A DNA stretch of 64,000 nt from Candidatus Opimibacter iunctus. Lineage in GTDB: Bacteria > Bacteroidota > Bacteroidia > Chitinophagales > Saprospiraceae. The stretch covers positions 1 through 64,000 of the forward strand of contig JADJVH010000009.1 in assembly GCA_016716665.1 (NCBI GenBank). The letters run 5' to 3'. The notes under the pieces are model-generated. The model did no database searches, was not told the origin of the DNA, and was given only the letters and a program-made list of their open reading frames with translations. A program made the position numbers and the translations under genes. Positions 10,601-19,900 of the stretch are shown here, in pieces (positions within the stretch are counted from its first letter, which is position 1; every line of letters begins with the position of its first letter).

Positions 10601-10964
10601 TCGTGGGTTCTAACTCTACAAGGCCACAATCAGGCTTTGGGCATTTGACGGTGATGTAGATGAAAGCAAATAGGCCTGGAAACTGAGGATACCGGTACCG
10701 CAAGACAAAATCACCACAACAGTCCGGAATAGACCCTGTAAAAAGAAGATCTCCGTGTTGTGTCAGTTGAAAACATTCAGAGGGCTCAGTCAATTGGACA
10801 TTGCACTGTGGAGGATTCTGGCAAATGAGATCATTGGTAGTCACGTTGTAGGTAAAGGGGGTGCCGGGCATGATGCATACGGTATCATTAGTGATATCCG
10901 TCTGGCTGTAACTGATTTGAAACCAGGTGATGCTTAGAAGCGCGAGGAGTAGTGTTTTTTTCAT
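4614..10964 (-). CDS. Giant PKD/Ig-like surface protein with T9SS sorting domain
   Basis: A 2,116-residue exported protein. The start at 10964 (MKKTLLLALLSITWFQISYS) gives a clean signal peptide; an in-frame ATG 51 codons upstream lies inside the preceding gene and is rejected. The body is a long series of PKD or PKD-like beta-sandwiches, with repeated signatures such as FYWDFGDGNNSSAFSPTHIY, SYLWTFGDLSTNGSQSPSHAY and VTHTYAAGNTYTVTLTVTTA, alternating with Ig-like modules containing SYLWSNAMTTQTIS or SYLWNTGATTQIIQV. The last third has longer Cys-rich modules. The end is a type A T9SS domain: IYPNPTGSDLHLQL, then VYDMSGREL, then GIYTMRI and a basic terminus. It is probably a cell-surface or released adhesive protein, 14 bases downstream of a beta-helix protein gene in one operon. 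Confidence 0.9.
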   Translation of the reverse strand: MKKTLLLALLSITWFQISYSQTDITNDTVCIMPGTPFTYNVTTNDLICQNPPQCNVQLTEPSECFQLTQHGDLLFTGSIPDCCGDFVLRYRYPQFPGLFAFIYITVKCPKPDCGLVELEPTSSNTGGPVPKVTFNACENSTATYFYNHTLGNMYSWIVNGGTYTVVDSGIIDVTWGNAGSGMITLTVTNGTNVQTYMYCVNILNGPTAAFTPFSLNVCLKSPLSFMNNSIGGTSFYWDFGDGNNSSAFSPTHIYMTPGVFTVTLYVMQTNYDPNGNPLCCCTDSVSVDITVDDLEGPDILWISTLCEGDSSCYWTTATGCNYTWTVVDANNVPVPFTGQGNDTICLAWGQGPYGVVTLQLSNCTGNYCLQPVSAVVPIIDSNAVMSGPTVVCAHASATYTLPKWMSVQYNWTVMGGTIVSTDSISNTVTIQWGSGPMGMIMVDYYSKFLGNLPEHGGGDCHGMSSLKVNIKPDYALLPTPPTVCVGSTSFFQTDTTAANGFTWNISPLISPFPIVGPNIISVTWPNPGFYTVSVYPNAPNPFCNDTLYATVHVIQVPPPDSIVGEISICPGDTYSYTGYSSTPGTGFMWNVTGGTPSSFTGNPISVTWNAIGPYSLSLSQFQVNPPGCSSLPITLTVNPKTLTGPLLITGPNGCINDVDTYTLSPAQPSGPTYLWSINPPAAGSVVLNQGTNSVDIQWNNTPSTVTITCDVTLCGITTPVTKVITLTAPVQPVITQSGILCPSVSATLNAGAGFTSYLWSNAMTTQTISISGAGVYTVTTTDANGCSAIDSYEAFNAPGPVASISTPDPLTLCITPPTPATVTLYALTNPNYTYQWYCNFSPVATGNPFVHNNTNVAGTFSYFVVVTDITTGCTQQSNTITVTQQVCIAGGGGGCNPAPYTLTIADMNNTPICNNVTFTVNNINATPAFWNFGDPGGNSYTGPISNPTHTYSTAGYYLATLSATVPNTTPPPTECTVFATTQVVVPVVAKFTCTNMCRTFTFTDISTFVPGEVITNYAWTFGDFNTTSGPSPVVTHTYAAGNTYTVTLTVTTANGCQSTFTKNVIAPADPNPGFSMAPNPACVNDPILYTPITTSGIVSYLWTFGDLSTNGSQSPSHAYLAGATYPVSLTLVDNNGCTATGNSSILIHSLPTVGPITIAPSATICQGDTATLTADPGFASYLWNTGATTQIIQVTTSGTYGVTVTDINGCTAVPDSVVITVIAAPPAIISGSHFICDSMCITLQANTGFNYMYQWLDAAMNILPGEVQSTLMVCGNNFQDTVFVQITDANGCTTVSAPWVISLASSPPVAIIIMSGDSCAGTPKVLSVSPILPYCEYHWSTGATGTGIVVSNAGTYTVLAVDTTTGCSSTASIVIHPLPNLCMVPVGCYTMCKNDTICGPPGLAMYQWNKNGVPIPGATLPYLIVMMNGSYSLTGTTSFGCSATSDSLIIMVIDCCTDTSTIVTAEPVPSTDDSCCWRLSYINTLSAASAIRIMTADADLTVNIASVDPLLSVFSTTSNSVTLVNTMPGDSIPMDTLSDFIDICFKNINTSPIELIVQWFDSSYNVLCKDTLYLECDPEPPCLYLANDSIWCDLDVVVYQMELCNPAYNPYPISFINVSTFSPSGIILTPGNINLSTPLLPGQCSTFVFTLSGGNFANQFFCYNLTGHETNPAIDSAALCCTLDTMYCIQIPGCNPCDSVYVAEVIRVETQTDSCCYDITVVNYLDSLLIDGIDVCILTPGSTMTADNELGSYWWTDGLTETTASFNYTDPENPDDPFIPIGPVTLPTICVQGGDIPVTELEIKWMHGTVVVCRDTIEVTCSDCGTFDPVIYCDTSGQWIIDGSITNNTPYTVGSAYISFEDPAYAAYNQSISTGLLLPGGSYGPITMTIGDPGNAGDTVCVFITLHTEGHTEAHTNCCAFKVCFVLPDCGNNEKPCECDPEFYKEVDKGITCNFSPGGNTVIFSPAGHLNEDCDRVVWIFQPDNTAVTTYGNQSVTHTFPGPGEYEVCMIVYRSTPTEECKLKIQKQVTIFPPGAPPIIYPNPTGSDLHLQLRQDHPTLRVEVYDMSGRELMDITTHGEKGEILNLPVGSFTEGIYTMRITSADNQWIRRFMKIR

Positions 10965-10978
10965 GATCGGGCCGGGGT

Positions 10979-12259
10979 TTATAATTGGAAGTTGGCAAAT
11001 GGGTTGGTATTGGTATTGATCGTCGCAGAAGTAACGACTGTCGCAAAGGTATTTCCGGCGAGTACATTGAAGGCACTTATGCCATTGCCGGAAGTGGTAT
11101 TTCTGGTGATCTGGCAACCACCTGCATTCTGGATATTAAATCCGTGGTGGGCATTGTCACTGCTTGTGTTGTTGTCGATTTTGCCACCGCTATAGGTGGT
11201 GCTGAAACCAGAGTACCCATTGAGTGAGGAGGTATTGGATTCAAGTACGCATTCATTTAGAAATTCAAATCCATGGTTTCCATTGTTTCTCGCCACATTA
11301 TCCTTGGCCAGGGATGCACCGAAGAGATAGAAGCCGTCAAGGCTGTTGTTGGTCGCTGTATTTTGATTGACTGTAGATCCGGCCCCGCATGAAAATCCAT
11401 GATTGTTGTTTTCCGAACAGGAGCTATTGCTGATGGTGGCAGCACCTGTAGCACGTATACCATTTTGGGTGTTGTCCCTTGCTGTGCATTGTAGCAGGCT
11501 TGACCCCGCATCTACTTCAATGCCATCATTGAGATTGTTAGCCGCAGTACAATGATAGATGACAGCGCTTTCACCGAAATCGATGCCATCAAATGTATTA
11601 TTGCTGGCGACGATAAAGGAAGCCAGGTTGTTGTTGCCTGCTGCTATACCATCCAAACTGTTGCCCACGATCTGGAGTGCTGTAAAGCTCGAATTGGTCG
11701 CCAGAGTGGCTTTGATGCCTTCCTTTCCCCAACCGGTCACACTGCCATTTCGGATGACAATGTTGGAATAGGCGGCGCTTACTTTGATCCCTTCTGATGC
11801 ATTCCCTGCAGTGCCTGTGAGGGCATATCCATTCAGATCAAGGGAGACATTGGAAGTAGCGATTGTTATGCCCACTGGTCCGGAAAGGTTTGCAGTGACA
11901 TAATACGATCCTGTGGAGGAGATGGTGTAGGGTAGGGAGTCTATGGGGATTCTGTCTTCGAGATGGGTATCCCCGGGCATGCTGCTCAGGTAGATCCATT
12001 CAGGAGCAACAGGTGTGCCTCGGTTGTAATAGAATCCGCTGGTGTTGTCAGTCTGGTAGATCAGCAGGGCATTGGCCGGGAGGCTTATAGCATTGCGTTG
12101 TGCCAGTGTCATCCTTGGGATCAGTAGCCCCTTTCCCGCACCTGATATGTCAAGCATCGAGGATGGGTCAGGAGGATTGGCGGAGGTGTTGATACTAACC
12201 TGGCCTTGTGTAATGGTGACCGTCAAAAGGATAAGGAAGGTCAAAATAGTGGTGTGCAT
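10979..12259 (-). CDS. Secreted right-handed parallel beta-helix protein
   Basis: A 426-residue protein with signal peptide MHTTILTFLILLTVTITQG. Residues about 20-100 form the Bacteroidota tail-fibre-like start (VSINTSANPPDPSSMLDISG, then GLLIPRMTLAQRNAI). After that come about 14 beta-helix rungs with repeated N-x-(D/H)-G-(I/F) turns (NSLDGIAAGNN, NTFDGIDFG, NLNDGIEVDAG, NNHGFSCGAG), as in NosD/PbH1 proteins. These folds bind or cleave polysaccharides; no catalytic Asp cluster is evident, so a binding or structural role is more likely. There is no obvious T9SS tail. It is followed after 14 bases by the giant PKD protein, so the two are probably cotranscribed. Confidence 0.85.
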   Translation of the reverse strand: MHTTILTFLILLTVTITQGQVSINTSANPPDPSSMLDISGAGKGLLIPRMTLAQRNAISLPANALLIYQTDNTSGFYYNRGTPVAPEWIYLSSMPGDTHLEDRIPIDSLPYTISSTGSYYVTANLSGPVGITIATSNVSLDLNGYALTGTAGNASEGIKVSAAYSNIVIRNGSVTGWGKEGIKATLATNSSFTALQIVGNSLDGIAAGNNNLASFIVASNNTFDGIDFGESAVIYHCTAANNLNDGIEVDAGSSLLQCTARDNTQNGIRATGAATISNSSCSENNNHGFSCGAGSTVNQNTATNNSLDGFYLFGASLAKDNVARNNGNHGFEFLNECVLESNTSSLNGYSGFSTTYSGGKIDNNTSSDNAHHGFNIQNAGGCQITRNTTSGNGISAFNVLAGNTFATVVTSATINTNTNPFANFQL

Positions 12260-12455
12260 AACCTGAGGTTTTCTGGTTAAGGAGATTTAGTGCAGCAATA
12301 ACAACTAATGGGATTAGTTTAAGAAATGTACAAATAAATTATCATTCGTTAATTTATTTGTCAGGTGACAAATAAAATCAGGTGCTACAGGAAGACCTAC
12401 CTGGTGGCGCGATGAAAGGATGCTTGTAAGGCATCGTGCTATGTGACATAAAAGA

Positions 12456-12490
12456 AGAAGCCCGTCCCGGTATAACCGGGATGGGCTTCT
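12456..12490. terminator. Rho-independent terminator hairpin
   Basis: Arms AGAAGCCCGTCCCGGT and ACCGGGATGGGCTTCT pair with a single G/T mismatch around a three-base loop. It lies 40 bases past the stop of the minus-strand OmpA-like gene. The T run is weak. Confidence 0.7.
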
Positions 12491-12529
12491 GTAGTTGATC
12501 TTATTTACCTGATCAGTCAGGCGTATAGA

Positions 12530-13438
12530 TTATTGACCTCCTTTAGGTGCTTTCGTTGGATCCAACAGGTCATAGAACTGATCCAGTTTTGGCATGATGA
12601 TGATCCTTGTACGGCGGTTGGTTGAGCGGCCTTCCTTGGTATCGTTGCTGGCCAGCGTATTGTATTCGCCGCGGCCTGCTGCGATCAGGCGGTTAGGATC
12701 GATCTTGTAGGTAGTCTGTAATACCCGGACTACAGCAGTAGCGCGTTTTACGCTGAGGTCCCAGTTGTCCTTTACGCAATCAGTACTGATGGGCACATTG
12801 TCAGTATAGCCTTCAACCATTACTTCCAGGTCAGGTCTTTCCTGCAGGATACCTGCGATCTTGCCCAGTACTTCTGTAGCTCTGGCGGTCAGGGTGGAAC
12901 TGCCTGATTGGTAGAGCATCTTATCTGACAGGTTGATCATGACTACAGTCTTGTCTACCTTGATTTCAACATCCTGGTCTTCGATACCATCTTTCAGGGA
13001 TGTTTTCAGGTTGGCTGACAATGCAAGGTTGATACTGTCTGCCTTGGTCTTGGCGGCCTGGAGCAGGTGGATATATTTGTCCTTTTCAGCGAGTTGGGAA
13101 AGGGTCAGTTTCATGTTTTCATTTGCACCTTGTGACATGACGGTCAGGTCACCTACCTGGGATAGTTGCTTGTCACGCTGGATCTTGCAATCATCCAATT
13201 GGGCTCTGAGGTCGGCAACCTGCTCTTCACGGATGTTCTTTTCAGAGCGGAGTGCATTCAGGTCACTGTTGCAGGCGGTAAGACGGGCCATATAATCATT
13301 GAGGCTCTCACCACATTTACCCAATTGTTCATTGGCGGTTTTCAGGTCACCTTCAAGTGCGGTAAATTTTTTCTTGCTTACGCAGGAGGTCAGCACAATC
13401 AGGGTCATGGCGATTATGCTTAGATACGTACGATTCAT
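12530..13438 (-). CDS. OmpA-family peptidoglycan-associated lipoprotein
   Basis: A 302-residue lipoprotein. The lipobox LTSC places the acylated Cys at residue 19. Residues about 25-130 form a long coiled coil (KKKFTALEGDLKTANEQLG, ADLRAQLDDCKIQRDKQLSQ) that probably spans the periplasm. The C-terminal OmpA/MotB domain (about 165-290) contains VMVEGYTDNVPI, NWDLSVKRATAVVRVL and RLIAAGRGEYNTLASNDT, ending with the conserved NRRTRIII strand that binds peptidoglycan. This coiled-coil plus OmpA layout is common in Bacteroidota and tethers the outer membrane to the cell wall. It stands alone, with a terminator just downstream. Confidence 0.9.
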   Translation of the reverse strand: MNRTYLSIIAMTLIVLTSCVSKKKFTALEGDLKTANEQLGKCGESLNDYMARLTACNSDLNALRSEKNIREEQVADLRAQLDDCKIQRDKQLSQVGDLTVMSQGANENMKLTLSQLAEKDKYIHLLQAAKTKADSINLALSANLKTSLKDGIEDQDVEIKVDKTVVMINLSDKMLYQSGSSTLTARATEVLGKIAGILQERPDLEVMVEGYTDNVPISTDCVKDNWDLSVKRATAVVRVLQTTYKIDPNRLIAAGRGEYNTLASNDTKEGRSTNRRTRIIIMPKLDQFYDLLDPTKAPKGGQ

Positions 13439-13680
13439 TTGGATGTATTTAGGTTATTAAATTATATATAGTTACTTGACAATTAGAGCGTAAGGCTCAA
13501 AGGCTCGCTTCTCCTAATTTTCTGCAAATTTACGCCTTATCCCCCTTAGAAATCATGATTTTCCAATGATTATTTGCCTAAAAGCATTCTTTCCTGTACT
13601 TTTCGTCAAATGCCCGCTATTATTGGGCATCTGACCTCTTTTGTATTATATTATTTCCTCAGAACTCACCTTCAGACAAA

Positions 13681-15051
13681 ATGAACAGAAGAAAATTTAT
13701 CATCGGTACCACCATTGCAGGGACGAGAGTGCTGAACAATCAGACCGCATTTGCCAATGCAATCATTCCCAAAGGCAGGCCAGCCTCCGTGCTGGTCATC
13801 GGAGCAGGGTTTTCGGGTCTTACCGCAGCCTATCTCCTCAAGAAGCAAGGAATCGATGTCAAAGTGATCGAGGCCAGGGGTCGCATCGGAGGGCGTGTCT
13901 TCTCTATGAAACCCGAAGGAGCTGGCGGGCAGACCATTGAACTTGGTGCTGAATGGGTAGGCAATTCCCATACTTCTTTAATAGCGATGTGCAAGGAGTT
14001 TGGACTTGAGTTGTTCAACAACCAGTTTGAAACCCACCTGACTTTTGAAGGAGCCTATACCCCTGCCGGGAAGTGGGAGCTGAGCAAGGAACTTGAGGAT
14101 TTCTGGATGAAGAAAGCTGCCGTGTGGAGCACCTACTCAGATAGTGCCAAGCAAAAACTTGATAAAATCGATTGGTGGCGATGGCTGTCCAATCAGGGAT
14201 TTTCGGAGCGTGACCTCCTGCTGCGTGAGCTCATGGATAGTACCGACTTCGGAGAGAGTATCCGCCATACCTCAGGCTATGCGGCATTTGCCGAGTATGC
14301 GGAGAGCAGTGAGAAAAACGAGATGGATTTGAAAATCCGCGGGGGCAATGCCATGCTGGCCGAAAAACTGGCTGATGCCATCGGCAGGGAGAATATCTTT
14401 CTCAATACCAAGGTGCTTGAAGTGGCTCAAAGCAAGAAGACAGGTGTCACTGTGACTTGTGAAAAGGCAAAAGCTTTTACTGCGGACAAATTGATCTGCA
14501 CAGTGCCCACCTATTCGTTGATGAAGATCAACTGGAATCCTGCACTGCCGCAAGACCAGATCGATGCGATGAATTCACTGCAATACGCCCGCATCGCCAA
14601 ATTTCCGTTTGTCTTCAAGGAGCGTTTCTGGAAGGAAGAGAACTTTGACATGATCACAGATACACCTGCCCATTATTTTTATCACGCCACCAAAAATCAA
14701 CCCGGCAATACCGGAGTATTGATTTCGTATATCACAGGAGACAAGGTTGATGCTATGGCTTCGATGACCAAGGAGCAGCGCCAGGCAGTTATTCTCGAAG
14801 CATTGAAGCCCGCTTTCGGCGATGTCAGGAAATACATGATAGACAATCTGATGTATTACTGGGGAACAGATCCGTATTCTAAAGGCGCTTATGCCTTCTA
14901 TGGCAAAGGCCAGTGGTTTGGTGTCATGCCCACCCTCAGGGAATCACACATGCATGTCCATTTTGCCGGCGAGCACCTGGCCGACTGGCAGGGCTTTATG
15001 GAAGGCGCTATCAATTCCGGAGAAGATGCAGTGGCAGAAATATTAGGATAG
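13681..15051 (+). CDS. FAD-dependent amine oxidase (monoamine oxidase-like)
   Basis: A 456-residue flavoprotein. The dinucleotide fold VLVIGAGFSGLTAAYLL (GxGxxG at 41-46) is followed by E64 for ribose and the amine-oxidase signature ARGRIGGRV at 65-73. The second FAD block is near the C-terminus: HFAGEHLADWQGFMEGAI. The N-terminal MNRRKFIIG stretch resembles a degenerate Tat or export signal, so it may act outside the cytoplasm. The family oxidises amines or amino acids, releasing peroxide and an imine; the substrate cannot be told from sequence. No neighbour points to a pathway. The spacer after it is pure low-complexity repeat. Confidence 0.85.
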   Translation: MNRRKFIIGTTIAGTRVLNNQTAFANAIIPKGRPASVLVIGAGFSGLTAAYLLKKQGIDVKVIEARGRIGGRVFSMKPEGAGGQTIELGAEWVGNSHTSLIAMCKEFGLELFNNQFETHLTFEGAYTPAGKWELSKELEDFWMKKAAVWSTYSDSAKQKLDKIDWWRWLSNQGFSERDLLLRELMDSTDFGESIRHTSGYAAFAEYAESSEKNEMDLKIRGGNAMLAEKLADAIGRENIFLNTKVLEVAQSKKTGVTVTCEKAKAFTADKLICTVPTYSLMKINWNPALPQDQIDAMNSLQYARIAKFPFVFKERFWKEENFDMITDTPAHYFYHATKNQPGNTGVLISYITGDKVDAMASMTKEQRQAVILEALKPAFGDVRKYMIDNLMYYWGTDPYSKGAYAFYGKGQWFGVMPTLRESHMHVHFAGEHLADWQGFMEGAINSGEDAVAEILG

Positions 15052-15385
15052 CCGTGAGCGCTCAGCTCACAGCTATCTTGTGATCGGTGATCGGTGATCG
15101 GTGATCAATGGGCAGTGAGCAGTTTGCAGTATTAAGTAATCAGCTGATAGCTGATAGCTGACGGCTGATACCACACCCACACTCACTCCCTACTGATAGC
15201 TGATAGCTGGTAGCTGGTAGCTGATAGCTGATAGCTGATAGCTGATGGCTGATAGCTCATTGCACACCCGCACCCACACCCATGCTTCTGGTAGCTGGTA
15301 GCTGGTAGCTGAAAGCACACCCACACCCACACTCACTCCCTACTGATAGCTGATAGCTGATAGCTGGTAGCTGATAGCTGACAGC
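15052..15385. repeat. AGCTGATAGCTG / CACCCACAC low-complexity array
   Basis: About 330 bases composed almost entirely of AGCTGATAGCTGGTAGCTG-type 7-base periods, with GTGATCGGTGATCGGTGATC near the start. Two copies of the phrase CACACCCACACTCACTCCCTACTGATAGCTG lie at about 15173-15200 and 15317-15345. No ORF is credible. Confidence 0.8.
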
Positions 15386-15820
15386 TTATTTCTTCATCTT
15401 CTTCAGCGTGATCTGATCCTGGCTTTCATCATCCATGGCCTCAGGCCTTTCGGTGCCGTCAAACTTCATATGGATGACCAGGGTCTTGTCATCAACCAGC
15501 TGGTAGATGCCCAGCATCCGGGCGACTTCCACCTGTCCATCATGGATCTTGATGACGAAATCCATGGTATGCGGGGTGACCGACTCATCGGTTTCATAAT
15601 ACATGTCAAACACCAGGCCTTCTGCCTTATATTCCTTTCCACCGATGACCTCGCCCTTGACAGTAAAGGAAACAAACCCTTGCTTGTCAAAGGTGATGAC
15701 TCCCACTTCTCCTCCGTCTTCCCCTTTCCATTTTCCAATCAGGGTAGGCTTTGGCATCGTAAATGAAGTCAGGCTGGCAGCAGAAGCTATGAGCAGCAGG
15801 AAGAAGGCATAGTTTTTCAT
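15386..15820 (-). CDS. Small secreted protein, lipocalin-like size
   Basis: A 144-residue protein with signal peptide MKNYAFFLLLIASAASLTSF. The mature start LIGKWKGEDGGEVGVITF, with alternating strands that follow (GFVSFTVKGEVIGG, DFVIKIHDGQVEVA), is the pattern of small beta-barrel proteins that begin with a G-x-W motif, as in lipocalin-like Bacteroidota proteins. The C-terminus is basic (QITLKKMKK). The ligand is unknown. The gene is isolated between a repeat array and the broken mobA. Confidence 0.65.
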   Translation of the reverse strand: MKNYAFFLLLIASAASLTSFTMPKPTLIGKWKGEDGGEVGVITFDKQGFVSFTVKGEVIGGKEYKAEGLVFDMYYETDESVTPHTMDFVIKIHDGQVEVARMLGIYQLVDDKTLVIHMKFDGTERPEAMDDESQDQITLKKMKK

Positions 15821-16055
15821 GAGGTTTTTTTTGATCGTGAATGGATGGCACGAAGATAATGAAATGCAGAGGGCATAGCGCAGAGCGCATAGAGAAATTT
15901 AATAACGGATACCACAGTCAGACCAACCCAACTCTCTTAGACTCTTGCTTACCAAACTACAATGCACATTAACCAATTCTCATTACCCACCACACACACT
16001 GCCCTATGCTCTCTGCCCTATGCTCTCTGCTAAAATCCGTATCTTGGTGCTATAC

Positions 16056-16652
16056 ATGGAACAAGATAAGTCCGGCACAGCATCACCCCTCAAGGGTCTG
16101 GTTTTAGCAGGTGGCGAAAGCTCCCGAATGGGTTTTGACAAGGGACTCATGGATTATCACGGAATGCCACAACGCGAGTATTTGCTTAAGCTTTTGAAAT
16201 CGTTCACAACAGAAGCATATATCTCCTGCAAGCCTGGGCAGATAACAGATGCCCTCATACCTGTGATTGAAGATCGTTATACAGGACTGGGGCCTTTTGG
16301 AGGGGATATTGTCAGCTTTTCAGTATGACCCACATACTGCATGGCTAGTGGTCGCTTGTGATTTTCCATTACTTGACCATGATGCGATTCAACAGTTGGT
16401 CAGCGAGCGCGATACCTCATCGATCGCTACTAGTTTCTTGATATACACACCCTGATGCCAGAGCCCTGGATCACCATCCTCGAGCCGGCTATCCTTCCGA
16501 TCCTCCATGATTATCACGAGCGCGGCAGAAGCAGCCTGCGCGGTGTTCTTGTTGATTATAACAGCACGGTCATTCGGGCCCATCATCCGGATATCCTCCT
16601 CAATGCCAATACTCCTGAGGAGGCAGACAGATTGAAAGCATTGATACAGTAG
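16056..16652 (+). pseudogene. mobA: Molybdopterin-guanylyltransferase MobA, two frameshifts
   Basis: MobA attaches GMP to molybdopterin. The N-terminal signature LVLAGGESSRMGFDKG (residues about 16-30) is intact, and the first frame runs to YTGLGPFGG near 16304. An extra G in the run 16302-16305 moves the conserved core (ILSAFQYDPHTAWLVVACDF) to the next frame. A missing base near 16431-16440 then restores the original frame for MPEPWITILEPAILPIL and the end at 16652. Corrected, it would be about 198 residues, the normal family length. No other molybdenum-cofactor gene is nearby. It is either assembly error or genuine decay; two independent indels in 600 bases are suspicious for either. Confidence 0.8.
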
Positions 16653-16734
16653 CAAATGTAGAAGCTGACTTGTGTTAGCATCCATCAGTCTATAGTCGGC
16701 AGTCTTCAGTCACAAGTCAGCAGTTAAACTGCCC

Positions 16735-16845
16735 CCTTGCTCCTTGCTCCTTGCTCCCTCGCCCTTTGCTCCCTTGCACCCTTGCACCCTTGCTCCCTTC
16801 CTCCCTTGCTCCCTTCCTCCCTTGCTCCATTCCTCCCTTGCTCCC
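16735..16845. repeat. CTCCCTTG low-complexity tract
   Basis: Repeats of TTGCTCCCTTGCACCC and CTTCCTCCCTTG type downstream of mobA. It is followed, at about 16918-16985, by a TTCACTCTTCATTTTTC tract that reaches the 3' end of the next gene. Confidence 0.7.
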
Positions 16846-16971
16846 TGTATAAAACAAGGAGCCACCAACATGACGCCGATAGCCCCCAGTTTTTTATAAT
16901 TTAATTATACTATTTACTCACTCCCCACACCCACTCCCCCTCTTCATTTTTCACTCTTCATTTTTCCCTCT

Positions 16972-19900
16972 TCATTTTTCACTCTTCACTACAAATCTTG
17001 CCATATAGCTTTTCTGATCCTGCTGAAGCCGCAGGAAGTAAACCCCTTCCGGAAGTGTGGAAACATTGATAGAAGTTTCGGCAGAACGGTTTCTTGTAAT
17101 CAGTGCACCAGCCACATCAGTGATTGTATAGTCAAAGCCAGGGGTTATGCCTTTCAGATACAATGTACTGTTGACAGGCACTGGATACACTGGCAAGGGA
17201 AGTATAGAAGCCCCATTGTCCACAGAAGATAAGATCACACTGACAGGCGCAGTAGTGGTCGTACAGCCAGTCTCAAGAATGATAGTGGCCGAGTAGTCGC
17301 CGGAAGTGGTAGCAATATATTCAGCACCTGTTGCGCCATCAATAGGAGCTCCATTCAACAGCCATTGATATGTAACACCGGTTGCAGAGAGCGTCAGCAC
17401 ATTTTCATTGACGATCACAGTCACTTCAGGGATGATGAGCGGTGTGACGAGCACTTCGGCAATGGCTGAACTACCACAGGCATTTATTCCTTGCGCACTG
17501 ACCGTCCCTGCGGCTTCACCTATCTTGAGTTGGATTGTGCCCTGGTTGGCACTGCCGATCACCTGCCAGTCTGCAGGATAGGTCCATACTACTTCATCGT
17601 AGTATTCCCCATCAGCTGTAAAGACCGCGATCAACCCTTCACATGGAGATCCTTCTCCTGATATACTATGCATTCTTGGTCTCAGGTCAGGAGTCACAGC
17701 TTTGGAGACTTGCGCAGACCCGCAGACATTAGTTCCGGTTACCGTGATCGTCCCTGCACTTTCTCCGGCAAAGACCATGACTTCATCTGTATCTGTATTG
17801 CCGAGCACCTCCCAGTCAATTCCCGGGAAAGTCCAAGTATAATCTGTTATCGCAGTGCCTACTACTGTATACGTGATCAACGCCGCTTCGCATGGACTAT
17901 CATCACCTTCAAAGCTTGCGAGCTTCGCCACGAGGACCGGATTCGTATTCATACTCAGGGGGCTTGAAAATCCACAGGTATTCAAACCCGTCACAGAAAT
18001 AGTCCCGTTGTTGCGTCCTACCTTGACCCGCACTGTATCATTGTTGGCATCTCCCAGGATCACCCAGCCACTCGGAAACAACCAATAATATTGATCAACA
18101 CCCTGCGAGGTTATGCTGTATGTGATCGTATCCGTTTCGCAGGGTGATGCATTTCCGGTCAGGTCATTGATCAATGGAAGCTCTGTGCAATAGGGTAGGA
18201 TTTCAATATCTGATCCAAATCCATTGATCCATGCAGATCCATTTGGATTTGGCAGTCCTGTTACCCCATATAGCGGGAAGTCAGTGATATAACCAGCCTG
18301 CCAGTTTGTACCACCATTGAAGGTGATATATGCGCGCCCTTCAGCACTGGATCGACCTACGATGATCCCTGTATCAGGGGTGATAAAATATACGCCATCC
18401 CAGAAGCGGTCAATCGGCAGTGTGATAGGGTTCCATGTGTCACCCGCATTAGTGGTATGCCACATGGTTTTTTTGAAACTTGAGGTCACCAGCCAACCTT
18501 CCTGCCCGATAAAATGCGTTTGTTCATATTGCAACGCTGCCTCAGGTGCAGCGATCACATTCCAGGTCAATCCTTGGTTTTCACTGCGCAGGATAAACCC
18601 GTTGAATCCTGTAGCCATAAATCGATTGCCTTCGATCTTAGCAATTGACCTGATTTGGTTATTGGTTTGATATACCGTATCCCATGTTGTACCGGCATCA
18701 TCAGATCTGTATATAATCCCGGAGGTTGAGCACGCAAGGATCAGGTTGGCATTGACCGATAGGATATCAATGATATTGGCACTTGGGATCACTGCTTTTT
18801 CCTGCCAGCTATCTCCCATATCTGCAGAGTGATAGATACGTTGGTTAGCGCCCAGCCACACATCACTAGTCGTCAATCCATGCACCGAAAGGAATTGCCT
18901 GGTTTCTCCAAAGGACTTATCCTCCCATGTAGCACCCCCATTGTTGGTACGCAGGAGTGTACCGGTTGATCCTACAGCAAATCCAACATTGCGGTTGAGG
19001 AAACAAATATCATTCATGATTTTGCGGTCGGGGCCTGATGTCTCCAGCCAGGTGGTTCCTGCATCAGAAGTATACGCAATACTGCTCAGGTCATTACCCA
19101 TCCAGAATTCGTCATCAGATACAGATGCTACCGAAAAATTGCGCTCATCTATCAAGGACCAGTCTTTCTGTGTCCAGGTTGCCCCGCTATCGACAGAGAT
19201 CGTTGGTACGCCATTGAAGGTAGCCGCCATCATGACATTAGGACTGCTGCCAAAGGTGAAGTCATTGATCGAATTGTGGATGGCGCTATTGCTGACGGAG
19301 GTCCAGTGTTGTCCTCCATTGACCGTCTGGAAAACTTCCCTGCCATCAAAGGCAACGCCATAGAGTGCATTGTAAAACTTGACTACATCAGGTCTGGGTA
19401 CCTCTGTATTCATAAACCAGCTGTTACCGCCATTGGAGGTATAATATATCTTGGGTGTGGCCCCACCGATGATGCAGTAGATGTGCTGTGGATCGAGGAT
19501 GAATCCTCCATCCACTCCGGAAGTCACCGGCAGATTGAGATCAGTCCAGGCATTGTTTGTCCAGCGAAATACACCTTCATCACTTACGACAAGGAGGTCT
19601 GTAGCACTGGTCACTTGTATCGCATGGATACCTCCCGGTGCATTGGCGATAGAGGTCCAGTGGTCCCCGTTGTCGGTGGATACGATCACGCCCTGGCCTC
19701 CGGCGGCAACTATTGCACCTGAAGTGCCTTCCAGATAATCTACAGCTTCCAGTGTCCAGCCGCTGTTCCATGTTTGGAGGAGTTCCCATGTTTTGGTACC
19801 CGGGTCAAGCCGAAGGATCATATCATCAGCACCTACGGCATACCCGTGTCCATCCTGGTGGGCAGCGATGTCAACGACATGTTCCAGTTTGGCCAGCGGA

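Noticed and set aside
10965..11117. Upstream in-frame extension of the PKD protein start
   Set aside because: It lies within the beta-helix gene and places the signal peptide 51 residues inside the protein.
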